DNA of 60,000 bases from Adiantum capillus-veneris (Eukaryota; Streptophyta; Polypodiopsida; Polypodiales; Pteridaceae). The stretch covers positions 436,001 to 496,000 of the forward strand of contig CM043959.1 of NCBI GenBank assembly GCA_014529385.2, written 5' to 3'. A program made the position numbers and the translations under genes. The notes beneath the pieces are model-generated. The model ran no database searches. It was not told where the DNA came from and was given only the letters and a program-made list of their open reading frames with translations. Shown piece by piece: positions 8,586 to 21,732 of the stretch; the first letter of the stretch is position 1; every line of letters starts with the position of its first letter.

Positions 8586-11500
8586 GCCAAACTACAAGGA
8601 TTTTCAAGGTAAAGCATGCAAGGCATGCATGGCTGCAAACCAAAGTCAACGGTTTTGGATGGTATTACATTAATGATTGGGATCTCATCAATTTTGGAGT
8701 AAGGCGCATTCGAACGGATCATCGGGATTCTATGGAGATCTCTTCACAGATTCAAGTTTGATACAAGATAAGGTTGCCTAACATGCAAGGCATGCAAGCA
8801 ACACAGAGATTTTGATTGTTTTGCAATGTAAAATCAAAAAGGTTGATTATGGAAGCATGGCTTCGTAGTCTCTCACGTGATGTCGATCCACTCCTTGTTG
8901 CCTTTGGAAGCAGCACAAAGTGCAAGTGCATCATGTAGCGAGGAACAAGGCTCCAATCCATTGCGACGACAAATTTTCAGCTACGAAGCCAAAGGGACGA
9001 CAAATTTCTCGATACAAGTTTGGCTGGTGTTACGGTTACAATCCAGGTACGCTTTGTTCTATGGTTGCACTAGATATGGATTGTTGAAACTATGTGCTTT
9101 CAATCTGGCATCTAATAGACAAGGTGGTGGATCGCCCACGGTCAAGTTTCTCCAATTTTGTTTCGACCTTGAGCAATGAGCACATGGTCATATATGGGGT
9201 ATACCGGCAATGCACCATTCATTAGATTGGAGCAGTCTCCGTATGCCCAAGGTACATTGGTATGTAAGCATGTATAGGCAAGGCCTGTGCCTTGTTCGGA
9301 ATAGGAATTTGGCAAGGCCTACGAGTGATGACCTATCATTCGTACTGTGAGGAAGCAAGGCTCCGTACATGGTGCTCATATGGAAAGCTTGTGTAGCCAA
9401 CATCATCTGGTGGGCTACACAGCCACGGTTTATTCCACCATTTGCATGTAAAAGCAAGTCAGGCATGGCCTGTGATTTGTAAGGTTACGGTACTGGCAAG
9501 GCCGGTCACTACTTATTCTTTCACGATGTTGGCAAGCAATGTTAGGAGAGAGCTCCTAGGCACGTTGTCTGCATCGATGCAGTCAACCTAGATTATGATC
9601 CTCCACAGCGGAGCACGGCTCCATAACCTTATGTGAAGCATGGCTTCCCTTTTGACATTTTGCATAGCGGTTTCCAAAGTTGGGAATATGCTAATAGCAT
9701 ACGAACTAGGGAACTTCCCAAGATGTCTGTAGGTTTTTGAATCACACAAGGACGTAACTACCTCACTCATGCAGCAAATATGGTTATGAGCCAGATTCAC
9801 GATAACTTCGCAACAACAGGGCAACATTGTTAGTCAATCTCCCATTATGTTTGTTTTTGTCTATGTTTACTTTTCAATTTGGAAAAGATTTCTCTGTTGT
9901 GCAAAGCAAAGAGCTTGGGCAGATTCCATACGAAGAATCTGTACAAAGCAAAGTGCTTTGCTTGTCTTCATGTGAAGCACTACTTCTCTTCTGTGCCACG
10001 GTATTCTCGATTGACTTCAGCTCGATGCTAATGGAACACATCTTTGCACTATATGGATAAATCTCACAGTTGTTGCAAACGGCGCACTGTGATGTATCCA
10101 TGCAGTGTAATCGTGCACGGCACGTATACCAGCGGCTTACAAGGTTGAGACTGTCATTGATGCCAAGGGCTTATTATTCTCTTTTTTGCTATGTATGCAC
10201 GGCATACTAGGTCCGCCGGACGTATGACACTCCATCATTGTTACGCTTTTGCTATAGCACTAGATACTTTATCAAGGACAAGCTTAGTTGTTGTTGTTTT
10301 TAGATAGTCACGATCACATACAAGGTAAGTGGGTCAAGATTGTGACTTATGGTACTCTCTCTACAAGGGCATGGTACAATTACATTGATGTACGCTTAGT
10401 GGATAGCTAGTGACACAGAACATGATTGCACTGGAGCATTTGACAGGTTAAAAAAAGCATTAGAATTAGGGGATTTCCTCATCCCAGCATCCTCTCTCTC
10501 TCTCTCTATCGTTCCAACTTATATGCGGGTTAGGGCGGTAATCCAGGCTAAGCACCATCTATTGACACCTATGTTGGCATGGCTAAGAGCCATTTGTTTG
10601 TGTAGTTATTTATCAGTGATTGATTTCAAGATCGAACATTTTTCAAGTTAAGTACCCATCGATTATAATGGACAAGCAAGAGTCTTGCCACTAGTGATTT
10701 TTGTGAGCTTATTTTAGCACTATACACTTTGAGTGCAAAAAATGTAGTTGAGTTCTTGACCGTTTAAACTCGTAAGGGCTTATCTCTACCAAGGTGTATA
10801 GTGACACCAAAATTTCAGACAGCACGGTTTGTTCTAAAAAAATCCAAGATTATGAGTTTTGGGTCCGGAAAAGATCTAGTTGTGACTACGATTCCAACTT
10901 CAATGGACCTCCTGTTTTATCTCTAGCACTACGAGTGTCTATATTGAGTCCAGTTTGGGGTAAAAGACTAGCTCAGGATTATTAAATCACTTGTTAAGGT
11001 GCTGGTCAATTCTGGAATCTTCACACTTGCACTTTAAGGAACGAAGTCCTTTAGATGCCAAGGGTTGTGTGTTAATTTCAACTTGTCAAAAGTTGAATTA
11101 AGTATTATCGAAGGCTAGTTGAGCAGTTTTCTTGCAACGTTTAACCCAAATATCTGGTTTTCAAAAGAACACCCAAGGTTACATGTGTAATACTACACTA
11201 ATTTTCAATTTATGTTCCTAGGCCTTTGCCGACGGAAATGGAGGCAGGTGCTTTTCACTTCGATAATTGGATACGCATTTGTTTTGGTTTTGTTTCTTTT
11301 GGTTTTCTTTTTTATGTAGGATGCATAAACTATTGTTTTCTCTTCAAAGAAAAGAAAAGGTCATCAAAGAGCAAGAAATTTGGGCTGTGGTGTTCAAAAT
11401 ATGTTTCTGCATTTATGCAGTTACAGCCAGTGTAGGGTTTATTTGGCATCATGTTGTATACATGGATACAACATGGTCTAGAAACTCAAGGATTCTCGAT

Positions 11501-11590
11501 GTAGCCAGTGTGGAGCAAGGTAATGAGGGTCCCTCAAATTTCCAAAGGGAGTTTGAGAGTTAAGTACGCCCAAGTACATGTCATACTTTG
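8586..11590. other. 3-kb stretch with no recognisable gene
   Basis: All frames are short and I recognise no domain. The motif GGCAAGGC recurs loosely between 9280 and 9510. The most structured ORF is plus 11226-11435 (69 aa), with one strongly hydrophobic stretch (FGFVSFGFLFYVGC) followed by a basic KEKKRSSKSKK segment, like a membrane segment with a positive flank. A second frame (11267-11563) overlaps it. This may be the remains of the internal region of the initiator-Met-primed element that starts at 7912; that is inference. Confidence 0.4.
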
Positions 11591-12291
11591 CGGGACATTT
11601 TTTTTAGAGACCCTCAATTAACATGAGAATACTCCCAAAAACATGCGCTCTGGGACTGACAATGGTGCCACTATTTCAATTGATGTCAAAACAAACTCCC
11701 TTTTTTCTAAAAGATCTTGGCTCCAAAATGTCGATTTTCAACGTAACGTTAGCCTCTTCTTCATTGGTCGAGCGCCACTCTCTCTCTAGAATTGAAAGGC
11801 CCAAAAGTGAGTCCAACTTTCTCCTAATGGTGGTATCTTATTAAATTAAAAACTATCCTTTTGAAGATCCTAGATGGATGCAAGGAATACACCTTAAGGA
11901 TAGTATGAACCTTGTCAATGCTTACAATGCTACACTAGTAGAGAAAGCAAATGTAAATGCTTTCTAAATTAACAATGTTTTTGTCTTATAAGACTAATTG
12001 TGCACAAATTTAAATAGTAAACATACTTAGAATCATGTTTGTGATGATGATGTCACTCAAACACCAAGTAAAATTTGTCACTCTACTTTGGGAGTATGAT
12101 ATGGACTAAAGAGGAGACATGCTTGCGGTAGCTAAGTCTCCCAAGGACCAAATGGACTAGTCATCCATTCTAGAATGATGTCATAGGTTAAAAAGAGATC
12201 CTCTACCTACTAAGAAACATAGACTAATGACTAAGAATTTATCTCTTCTACCTCATAGTCGAGGACGACTATGATTTCAAGAAAGAGGGAA
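11591..12291 (+). mobile_element. 3' internal end of chromovirus with PPT
   Basis: No intact ORF. The last 80 bases include GTCGAGGACGACTATGATTT, a GAGGACGA stretch often seen near the 3' end of plant chromovirus pol. They run into the purine tract AAGAAAGAGGGAA (12279-12291) immediately before the LTR start at 12292. The purine tract would prime plus-strand DNA synthesis. The rest of pol is missing upstream. Confidence 0.6.
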
Positions 12292-12972
12292 TGTCATAAA
12301 ATCTAATATCTAACCAATCCAAATTATTTTATCATATTAAACCGAATTTAATGTGGGAGAATAAACAGGAACAAGGGTTAGAATATAGACATGTGCTTAT
12401 GGATCTGTCTCAACACGGGGCCAAGGTTAAAGGGGTCCAAATGAGAGATGGTATGTTAAAGAGCATCGCTACCTAATGGAGCTTAAAGACCTTAGGGTTA
12501 GCTTCATTAAAGACCTCCAAAAGTTAGTGTTAAAAAGTCCTTTTACCTTAGGCAAGCTAGGATTGACCTTGAGGTGGAAATCCTACCCAAGCATGAGGTG
12601 CTTGTCGTGTTTGCTCACTAAGGTGCTTAAGGTGTTTGTGGGAACCTTACTCAAGCTTAAGGTGCTTCTCATGCTTAAATGACTAAGGTTCTTGAAGTGT
12701 TCAATTCAAACATGATCTCTCAAGAGACATAAACTAGTTTCATGCTTAAATGACTAAGGTGCTTGAAGTGTTCAATTCAAACATGATATCTTAGGAAGCA
12801 TAAAAGACACATGTCAAGATCCTTCCCATTTGGTCCTCATCATGTGCTTGAATCCTATTGGATAGGCTTTAAAGGGGTCCAATGAGAATTTAGATGCATA
12901 AAAATAAATAATTAAGTTCTTTCTCTCAAAGAGGAAAAAGAGGACACATGTCCAAATGATATAATTGAATAA

Positions 12973-12975
<3 letters not shown>

Positions 12976-13021
<46 letters not shown>
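12976..13021 (+). repeat. (GA)n microsatellite
   Basis: Nearly pure GA tract with one GG interruption. Confidence 0.97.
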
Positions 13022-13160
13022 GTGGACCAAGCATGAGAGGGGGTATACTCTCCCACACCCGCACACTCACTCTCTCATTGTGTGAAGTGCAAAGTGCAAG
13101 AGCTCCATCTCCTTCTCCAAGCTTGTTGAGAAGTTGAGAGCCTACACCAATACTCTTGGC

Positions 13161-13167
13161 TATAAAA
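13161..13167 (+). promoter_or_regulatory. TATA box of chromovirus LTR
   Basis: TATAAAA in the context GGCTATAAAATGC. In the homologous LTR at 6089-6103 the same place reads GGCTATAGAGTGC, so that copy's promoter is damaged. Confidence 0.55.
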
Positions 13168-13815
13168 TGCAAATCCAACTAAGATCCATGCTTCAATGCT
13201 TAAGCTTGCCATCTTCTTCATCTTCATTAATATGCTATTATGCTATGTTAAGCAAGAAGAGTGATGATAAGCGAGGAACTATTTCTTTCTCCTATGAATG
13301 ATTCTTCTTCCTCTTCCCTATCCTCATTCCCCGCTAGCTCTCTCCACCTTCAAAGGTGTTTGAGGCCTTGGGACTGAGGTTTGGGATAGTTAATGCTTTT
13401 TTTAAACTTTATGTTATGCTTGTGATGCATGACGCTTTATCGCATCACCTAGTTCACAAGGAACACAAAGATTGTATTGTACCAAGTCTCTCTTGATGAG
13501 AGAATCTACAATACAAACGCCTTTTCGGAGGAGGACCGGCTCCAAGTAAATCCGTTCCTCAACAATTGTCATGTTCTCTAATTCTCTCTCTTGCAAACGT
13601 ATTGTTCATGCCAAGTTAATTAAGTACTATGTTTATGTTGTTACCATCAACTAAGTTCACCCTCTATGTTCTCAAAGTAATCTCATAAAAATGCTCACTC
13701 TAATTCTCTTAATTCTGCTATTCTCTAAGTTCATAGGCCATTTCCATTACATGTGCCATAGGCCATTACATGTACCATCAATTCCCCAAGGCTTCGACAT
13801 GAGAGATCTTTCCCA

Positions 13816-14172
13816 TTATGGGCCTACCACTCCAAACTCCTTAAGCCCCAAGGTCCCTAAGCGGCTGATCCCGCAAGGAGAAGAGCAAGGCTTGGCCACA
13901 AGCCTCATGCCCACATAGGGGTAGTTTCCCACAACAGGGAGACCTTCATCTTGAGCTTCCAAAAGACAAATTTGAAGAGAAATCTTGACCTTTTTGAAGG
14001 GCCGAGCATCAAAGCAAAGAAGAGCCTCCATAAGTGTGAAGTATCCTATAGCTAGGGCATACGCACAATACTCGGCTAGGCCCTCAAGATTGTGGGAACT
14101 ACCTCTAAAGGCATGGATAAGGGTTAAGGAGGCCAAGTGACAAAAAAATAAAAGATTTATCCAGTGTAGCAA
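13816..14172 (-). CDS. Unrecognised 118-aa ORF
   Basis: An uninterrupted minus-strand frame of 118 codons from ATG 14172. Its composition is protein-like (mixed, not repetitive), with ICLLEAQDEGLPVVGNYPYV in the middle and AKPCSSPCGISRLG near the C-terminus. I cannot assign it to a family. The frame is still open where it meets the LTR edge at about 13800, so it may be a fragment of something larger cut by the LTR junction. It could be a captured exon or chance. The neighbours are an LTR on one side and a GT microsatellite on the other. Confidence 0.3.
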   Translation of the reverse strand: MLHWINLLFFCHLASLTLIHAFRGSSHNLEGLAEYCAYALAIGYFTLMEALLCFDARPFKKVKISLQICLLEAQDEGLPVVGNYPYVGMRLVAKPCSSPCGISRLGTLGLKEFGVVGP

Positions 14173-14212
14173 GGTGGCGGCCCAGATGGGTCTCGAGAGG
14201 GGAGTGGCGGAG

Positions 14213-14860
<648 letters not shown>

Positions 14861-14875
14861 TACCTCTCCGTTGGA
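14861..14875 (-). promoter_or_regulatory. Polypurine tract of LARD-like element
   Basis: On the minus strand AACGGAGAGGTA abuts the LTR start TGCTATAG. It is short but correctly placed. Confidence 0.55.
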
Positions 14876-17800
14876 AAGCAATTGTCCTCAGTTGCGAAGA
14901 TAAAAATCTGCAAACAATACTTGTCAAAAACAATGATTAGAAATCTGTATCAAATAGTAACAAAATTCATAAAATTAGACAATATTGCTTATGCCTGCCG
15001 TCATCCACATACTACCTATTCTAGTGTCCCATACCACTAGAATAAGCAGTATATGTCATACCTTCATGGATCAGGATATCATTGGTCACACTCATCATTG
15101 TATAAATCAATTTTCATCAATCGCAAGTTCACTTAAATACTGTCGCGATAGCAAATCATCGTATACCAATTTCAATCCAATTCCAAATCCAAATATCCTT
15201 CATTTTTTTATACCCGGGTAACAAAATCATACCAGTTACAGTGGTGGCCAGTCACTACAGCATGATTTTGTGATCGGTGTTGCCTAAATCGACGAATCTA
15301 CACCCGAAGTGCTGCCTAAATCGGCGAATCTGCACCAATGCTTCCTAAATTGGCGAATATGCATTTGATATAAGTTCAAAAAGCGTGAATCTGTAGTTTT
15401 TTGTTGTGCTGCCTAAATCGGCGAATCTGTGTGCATGTGACCAATGGACTAGACAGGGCATAAAACGTGAGAAATAAATGACCTGTCTGATATGAAATTG
15501 GAATAGACTAGAATGCAGAAACATATACCAAATGTTATCAATCATCACACACCACCTGAGCTCACGTAATTAGTGGTATGACAAGTCATCTCTGGAAGAG
15601 TCCAATCAAAGAAAGTAGAACCCATGACAGTAGAAACAATGGATTTTTCAAGATAATGTAAACAAGTAAGGAAGTTATGTCTTCTTAAAAGCATCTGAAA
15701 AAAAATTTGTCTGTTGTAAAGGTGCTTGGGTATTTATAGCGGTGTGAAAATATCTGCAAGAAGACTCACTTAAAAGAGATTAAATATAATAAACATTAAT
15801 TTATCAAACCACTATTAAACTAGAGGATTCGCGCATAAGGAGATGTGATGAAGGGTGGGGGAATTTGGAGGGGTCAAGGTAAGAGAAGAGATGGGATAGG
15901 TACTTGTGGTGAATTAGATAATGTTACTTTGAGGTCTAAAGATACATAGATAGATCTTACTTATCAAGAATAATTGAGATGATGTTTGAAGAGGGGTATT
16001 ATCAGAATGCCTCAAGAAATGACATACCTGGAGCTTGATATGAGAACATTGTATTTAGATTTTATCTACAAAACTTGTCTAAAAAAAACAAACAAAGCAC
16101 TAAAAAAGACTTTGTGTTAAATTCAACAACAATCTAATCATACACTAAACTTACATGGCCAAGAGGCGGAATATCTTGAGGCTATTGATTTTAAAACTGA
16201 CAATTCGGGTTATAGAGTTGTGAGAATATATGTAAGAAGACTTACTGAAAAGAAATTAAATATAACAAGCATGAATTTATCAGAACCCATAACCAAGGTA
16301 GGGGAATTTATAGCTGGAGGGTCTACAATATGGTAGCCTTGTACTTAGGTTTATCTGCAAACATGTTTCTCAAAGACAAAGCTCTAAAAAAGATTTCTTA
16401 TTAAATTTATTAACAGGTTAACTGCACACTAAATACTCAGGTATATGGTGATGATGATGAGTCCATATTCGAATACAAAAAAAAAAAGTATGACTCATGA
16501 TGCGAGGAGTTTGGTTTTTAATTTTAGCATAAGAGTAAGTACCTAACCATAAATAATCGTAGCTGTCTAAACTCCAATAACAAATTTAGGAACGCATAGT
16601 GTAATAGTGGAAATAATCGTCACAAGCGTACCAAACTACAAATGGAATTACATCAAAGTATTGCTAATGAGACAATCTTACATCATCTGGCCGAGGGCAT
16701 GTGAGGAGAGAGAAATGTTCTCCTTTTTAGTAGAAAACTTCTTTCAAATTTTATAGATTCTACATATTTAGATAGTCTATTTATACAAAATAGATCATAT
16801 TTTTATGTGTAAGTGCCAAGAGACAATGGATAGCGACAAAAAAAAAATTGACCTATTAGCAGTGTACAAGGAAGATTTAAATCAATTAACTTAGGGAAGA
16901 AGAGTTTCATGTCAGGCTCAAAGTTAAATCACTCTCGGTGTAAAATAAAAATAAAAATTTGTGAATGCTTTAGAGAAGAGGTGGTCTTTCGTATCATTGA
17001 TGTGCATGAGGTTGATGATAGTCATACTGATCCTGAGGGATTTTCCCAAGGATGAAGCACCCATATGCAGATTATTGTGAGCATGTGCACTTACATGCTC
17101 TCTCCACTGTCTCCTACAAATATTGCACCCTTTTTTTTGCTACCATGTTTGATCAACTTGCTCTCCATTACAATGATTTTATGACTAGCTTAAGTCTACC
17201 GACAATCAATAAAGTCAAAGAGCTCAAATACATTAATGACTGTGATTCTCGTTTTGCTGCGTTGGAACTCAAGATTTTGCGGAGATCAATTTTACTCGAG
17301 AAGAGGAGAGAGGGTCCGAAGGGCACCATGGAAACTATTGGCACCCAAAGAACTCAGTAAGAATGAGGCTAAAGTGAGTTGTGGCCTGCAAGTGAGCAAA
17401 GCAAAAGCTTCCATCCCTAGGGTGTTCAGTAGAGTGACTGCAACAACAAAACGATGATGAAGTTTCAGCCTGCGTCCCAACAGTAATTGTTTTTTTTGAG
17501 CTCTAGGTAGTGAGCTTGACAGTTAGCATCTTATCAGAGCTTCTTCTTGATGTTGCCTTTATCAACCACGATGTTGTCTTCCTGCTTCGTTCTCCAGCCC
17601 GAGCTCCTTCGGCCAAATGAAACAAGATATGGAGCTCCCATGTGTGCGTGTTTTGTTAGTTGGTAAAGCTGCAATCTCTGGACCGTGTAGGCAATGAGGT
17701 GGTTGCTGCAGGGACTGCGCCATCAGGCACAGATGAGGGAGAGAGAAAGAGTGAAGCGTGGGAAGGATGCAGTGAGAGAGAGAATGCTTGTTGCTCAGAC

Positions 17801-19464
17801 AGAGGGAGACTTTGTTGATGGGTAAAGGGTGTTGGGTAGCACATTGCTCCAAGAGTATCTGCGGCAGTCGTGATTAGACAAAGAAGAGAAGAGAAATATA
17901 CAGATGATGTTGTGGTAGGTGCCAATAAGGATTTGCTCATCTAGTGGTTGGCAGTTGGATATAATAGGAAAACGGAAAAAAAAAATTGGCCGCCGCCTCT
18001 TTTTCCTTTTTCTTTGGTGGCTGCCATCGCGCCATGCGAAAGGTGTGAGGGTGCGTGCTGTAGCCATGCAACCAGCTGTTACTGGCCAGTGTGAGATGCT
18101 GAGTGAGGGATAGTAGACAAAGACTTTTTTTTAACGACGCATGCATGCATGGGTAGGTAAAGGAGACCGAATCGCAACTCTAGAAGCCCGCTATTGCATG
18201 ACATGTGTGGTGCAGTAGGAGAAGGAGTTTGTGGGAGGCTACAAGACATGATTAGCACTAGTGATTGGTAGAGAGAGAGAGAGAGAGTTGGACACACTGT
18301 TGTCTGTAGTTTAGGAGAGGGTGTCGTTTAGAGAGAGGGAGAGAGAGAGAGAGTTGGTGGCGGTTCTGAGAGAGAGAATGCGTGTGTGTGGCTGCTGACG
18401 AGGGAGAGAGAGAAACAACTTGCACTTGCATGCTCTTGGTGCCGCCATGCAATAGAGAGAGGGGGAGCGGGATGATGGCCCGTGAGCATGTGTGGGTTGG
18501 GAAGGTTAGTTCTGTTGCGGCATGCAGAGGTGTGCAAAGCCGCCCAGTTTCGGAATCACTATGTGTAGGCGGGGGTTGGTTCAGTAAAGAGAGAGAGAGT
18601 GGATGACTGGCTAGTCGCCAAAAGCCTGCATGGTGATTGGGTGGTGCGCAATAGACGTAAGGGTCTGATGGGTGGCCCCATGCAAAGCCACATGGTAGGG
18701 TCAGCTCTGCTTTGCAGACGTTGTCCAATAAGTCATCAGATGGCGGAACGTGCTGCTAGAACTGCCATGCTAACTCAAACCGGAACCCCAGTGACGGTGC
18801 CCTACTATTCCTCAATGGTGAGTTCGATTGTGCGCATGCTGCTTGGCCTCTGCCACTTATGGCTTCCAAGCCTACGTCTGATTTGTGTGTTGCAATGCTC
18901 CCGGTGTTGTCATGATGTCGCCGACCATCGTGTGGAGACTGCCATCTTTTGAGTTGCCACTGCTAAGGAAATTGAGTCGTCACGTGGGAGCACACGGCAG
19001 AGTGAGCATAGCCGAAAAGCAAAACGAAAAAGAAAAAAAATGAACCATGGTTGATATGGGCTTCTTCTTCTTCTTCTTGTCCCCATGAACTTAAAGCTAT
19101 CCTACTCCTCTGTCTAACCTTGCACAGTTAGTAGCACGGAGCTATATAAATTTGTTGTATGTATTTAGTCCACAATTAGATGGTTTGTGAGCATGCTATT
19201 GCCTTATATTGCGGGTGAGGTATACTGCCTTTTCAAATCTTCTCTACTAACGAGGTAAATAATATAATATAACCAGCATCATTCATCAATGCACCGTTAT
19301 GCTATTTTTTATCTAAACACGAATTGACAACTTGAAATGCGTACTTAAGGCAAGCATCATGAAGTAATTGTAATTTCATGTACAAAAATGGGGAAAAAAA
19401 AAGACTTATCTTTGAGGTTTATCATATCCATAGCTTTGGGTGTTGCAAGCCCGAGAACGTAGCC
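14876..19464. other. Interior of LARD-like element, no recognised gene
   Basis: The left 2 kb is AT-rich with short frames. Four dispersed copies of GCCTAAATCGGCGAATCTGC-type units lie at 15281, 15312, 15340 and 15409. The part from about 17000 to 19000 is more GC-rich and has longer frames. These are plus 17052-17360 (102 aa, ending in a basic segment LLEKRREGPKG), minus 17562-17852 (96 aa) and plus 18599-18952 (117 aa). None shows a motif I can name. The compositional shift makes a captured host fragment possible, but that is inference. GA-rich tracts occur at 18268-18420. Confidence 0.5.
15281..15431 (+). repeat. Short interspersed repeat, four units
   Basis: Units of about 23 bp with the core CCTAAATCGGCGAATCTG at 15281, 15312, 15340 and 15409; spacing varies from 28 to 69 bp. 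Confidence 0.8.
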
Positions 19465-19479
19465 ATCGCTCTGATACCA
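19465..19479 (-). promoter_or_regulatory. Primer-binding site, initiator-Met tRNA
   Basis: Minus-strand TGGTATCAGAGC (19479-19468) is a perfect match to the initiator tRNA-Met complement, one base inside the right LTR. Confidence 0.85.
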
Positions 19480-19480
19480 C

Positions 19481-19969
19481 TGCTACTAATGGGAGCGTGG
19501 CTGCCCTACGAAATACCCGATATAAGACAATAAACAATATAAAACAAGCTAATCGGCATACCTGGCACAATCACGTGGTCGCATGATCGCAAGATACACG
19601 AACAGAGAGAGACAGAGAGCGAGAGAGATTGAGAGAGCACGTGCAGGCGCACCTCCTAGAGCGGAGTGCTATGCCGGCACGGCGAGAGAGAAGAGAAGAT
19701 AGATGAGAAAAGCAACGCAGACACTGGGTGCAATCTCCCCCCATGCAAGAGTGAGCATTTCCCTCTTGCACGTATTTATTTATAGATTTCTTGAATGCCC
19801 AAAACTGAGTACAAACTGGCCGGTCGGACATAATTGGCCAAAGCTCATAAAGAGCACTTGAATAATCAAATATACATAAAATGTAACATCCTTCTGCATA
19901 ATCCATTATCTGCTGATGCTTTTGCCACCTGTCAGCTGCAATAGATAATAAAATATCAATTCTATAACA
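19481..19969 (-). mobile_element. 5' LTR of LARD-like element
   Basis: 489 bp, TGTTATAG...TAGCA on the minus strand, aligning base for base with 14372-14860. TATAAATAAATA lies at 19784-19773 on the minus strand. Confidence 0.85.
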
Positions 19970-20754
19970 GTTTTCCTAGCTATATGATACTTCACAATAA
20001 GTTTTTTTTTTTTTTAACATTCCAAGGAATCTTAAAGAGCCCAAAGGGATTCTAAGAAGGACTTCAAACTATTTTTCTCACGCTGTCTAACTTTTTTGTA
20101 ATACAAAGCTAAAGTCTTGCATTCATGCACTAATTTTGCAATGTATGTCCAAAATTTCATGTATGGACATGACATAGTATTGTGCTTATGTAAAGAGATA
20201 GACACTATCCTTGAAGAGTCTTCAAGTGGTAAGACCTCTCCGTCTATCATTATGAGAGAAAGAGATATCCACTTTCAAGGGGAGGAGCACCATCAACCTT
20301 CATTGCATTTACCTTTCAATTTTCTAATAATGCATCTAGTTTTACATCCAATAAAGGTGTCAAGAAATGCTATGAATATAGAAAGCCAATAAATATAGAA
20401 AAGGAATCGTGGAGACTTAAATAGTGTGCACATTGTAGGATGATGGGACATCCCCCTTACAATTGTCAAAGCAACAACAACATCCAGAGAGTAGCGCGAT
20501 AGAAGGGCCATATGAATGTGAAACCAGTGTCTTGTGCCTTGGCAACGACGGTGACAACTTGTAGGCAAAATATGGGTGAGCCTCAACCTCATGTTTGGGC
20601 TCATCTTTGAGGACAACTTGGTTTGTGTGGATAGTGTGGTCCTAAGAGACTCGTCGCTTGAGGGGAGGAGTCTTTGGCCTCCATGGCACCATAGTCCATT
20701 GAGTCACCATAACCTTTGTGGTCTGGTCTTTGTGGCATAGCTTTTGTTGCCTGG
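19970..20754. other. Spacer between two elements, no gene recognised
   Basis: Contains an oligo-T run near 20000 and a minus-strand 72-aa frame (20032-20250) with a basic C-terminal part (YYKKVRQREKNSLKSF). I recognise nothing in it. It ends at the LTR start at 20755. Confidence 0.4.
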
Positions 20755-21710
20755 TGTTAACCGACAAGTTGACAGCGAGTCAGCACTAGGCGAATAGGAG
20801 GCTTGGGGACTGCCCAACGCCACCTATCGCTTGGTGTTGACCTTGGTGTAACAGACGCTGGAGACCCTTTTGGTGAGGTGGTTACAATTCATGCAGAGGA
20901 GTCAATACTAGGGAAATAGGAAGCCTGGGGACTGCCCAATGCTACCTATCGCTTGGTGTTGACCTTGGGATTAAAGACATTACAAGAGGCAATAGAGTCA
21001 ATACTAGGCGAATATGAGGCTTGGGAATTTCCAAATGCCACTTATCGCTTGGTGTTGACCTTGGTGACGAAGACATGATATGTGACAGTGAAGTCAACAC
21101 TGGGCGACTAGGAGACTTGGGTACTACCCAACGCCACCTATTGCTTGGTGCTAACCTTGGCAAATAGGCATCGGTACATCCACAGACTTTACATTGTTTT
21201 GAGTTATGGTCTGGACTTGTCGGTCCAATAGGAAAAGGGTAAGGGTGATCGCCGATGAGAGGCGCACTCTAACTGGAACATTCCAGGGTTAGTTGGCTAA
21301 GCATGGGCGTCCAAGTGTGACCTAAACCTAAAAATCATTCATTCTCTCATTTGTGCAGTTGAAGAGTGCGCTTGCTCCATCTCCATCTTCTTCTTCTTCA
21401 TCTCCTTGTGTGTGTGTGTATGTGTGAAAGAGAGACAGAGAGAGAGAGAGAGAGTGTGTGTGTGTTTGTGCGATCGAGCATTGTGACGACGGCACGACGG
21501 CGGCTAGGCAGTTGAGCGTGGCATGGCGGTAGCTCCTTCTTCTTTGCGGCGAGGAATCCTCCACGAAAGGCGAGCGTAGGGCGGTGAGTGACACACCCTT
21601 GCTCTCTTGAGCTTGCTAGATTAGTCTAGTTGTGTGCTTGCAGCCATTTGTGGCTTGCACATAGTATATTGGCAAGTCCCTTGCATTGACACGTGCGACA
21701 GACGTGCACA
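20755..21710 (+). mobile_element. 5' LTR of gypsy element with tRNA-Asp PBS
   Basis: 956 bp, starting TGTTAACCGACAAG and ending GACGTGCACA four bases before the PBS. The U3 half consists of four tandem subrepeats. A short GT/GA microsatellite lies at 21410-21470. An inverted, related LTR lies at 29273-30489. No direct-orientation 3' LTR is present in the window. Confidence 0.85.
20777..21170 (+). repeat. Four tandem subrepeats in LTR U3
   Basis: Units start at 20777, 20899, 20995 and 21090 with lengths of about 122, 96, 95 and 80 bp. Shared cores are GAGTCAATACTAGGCGAATA and CTATCGCTTGGTGTTGACC. The same array is present inverted in the LTR at 29273-30489. Confidence 0.88.
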
Positions 21711-21714
21711 TTTT

Positions 21715-21732
21715 TGGCGCCGTTGCCGGGGA
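21715..21732 (+). promoter_or_regulatory. Primer-binding site, tRNA-Asp
   Basis: TGGCGCCGTTGCCGGGGA is an 18-base complement of the plant tRNA-Asp 3' end. This PBS is typical of the Athila/Tat branch of plant gypsy elements. Confidence 0.9.

Larger units (their letters stand above)
12292..13799 (+). mobile_element. Chromovirus 3' LTR
   Basis: It starts TGTCATAAAATCT after a polypurine tract and probably ends ...CTTCGACA at 13799 (end inferred by analogy with TTTGACA at 7517). TATAAAA at 13161-13167 is the likely promoter. The U3 part has a decayed GGTGCTTG repeat array, a duplicated segment (AGTGTTCAATTCAAACATGA, twice near 12700-12785) and a GA microsatellite at 12976-13021. It is the same family as the palindrome LTRs but clearly diverged from them. 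Confidence 0.72.

Noticed and set aside
9874-10101. Cys-containing 75-aa minus-strand ORF as a zinc protein
   Set aside because: Cysteine spacing fits no known finger, and an equally long ORF overlaps on the other strand.
18599-18952. Possible 117-aa host gene fragment
   Set aside because: No recognisable motif and several overlapping frames of similar length on both strands; kept only as a note within the LARD interior.
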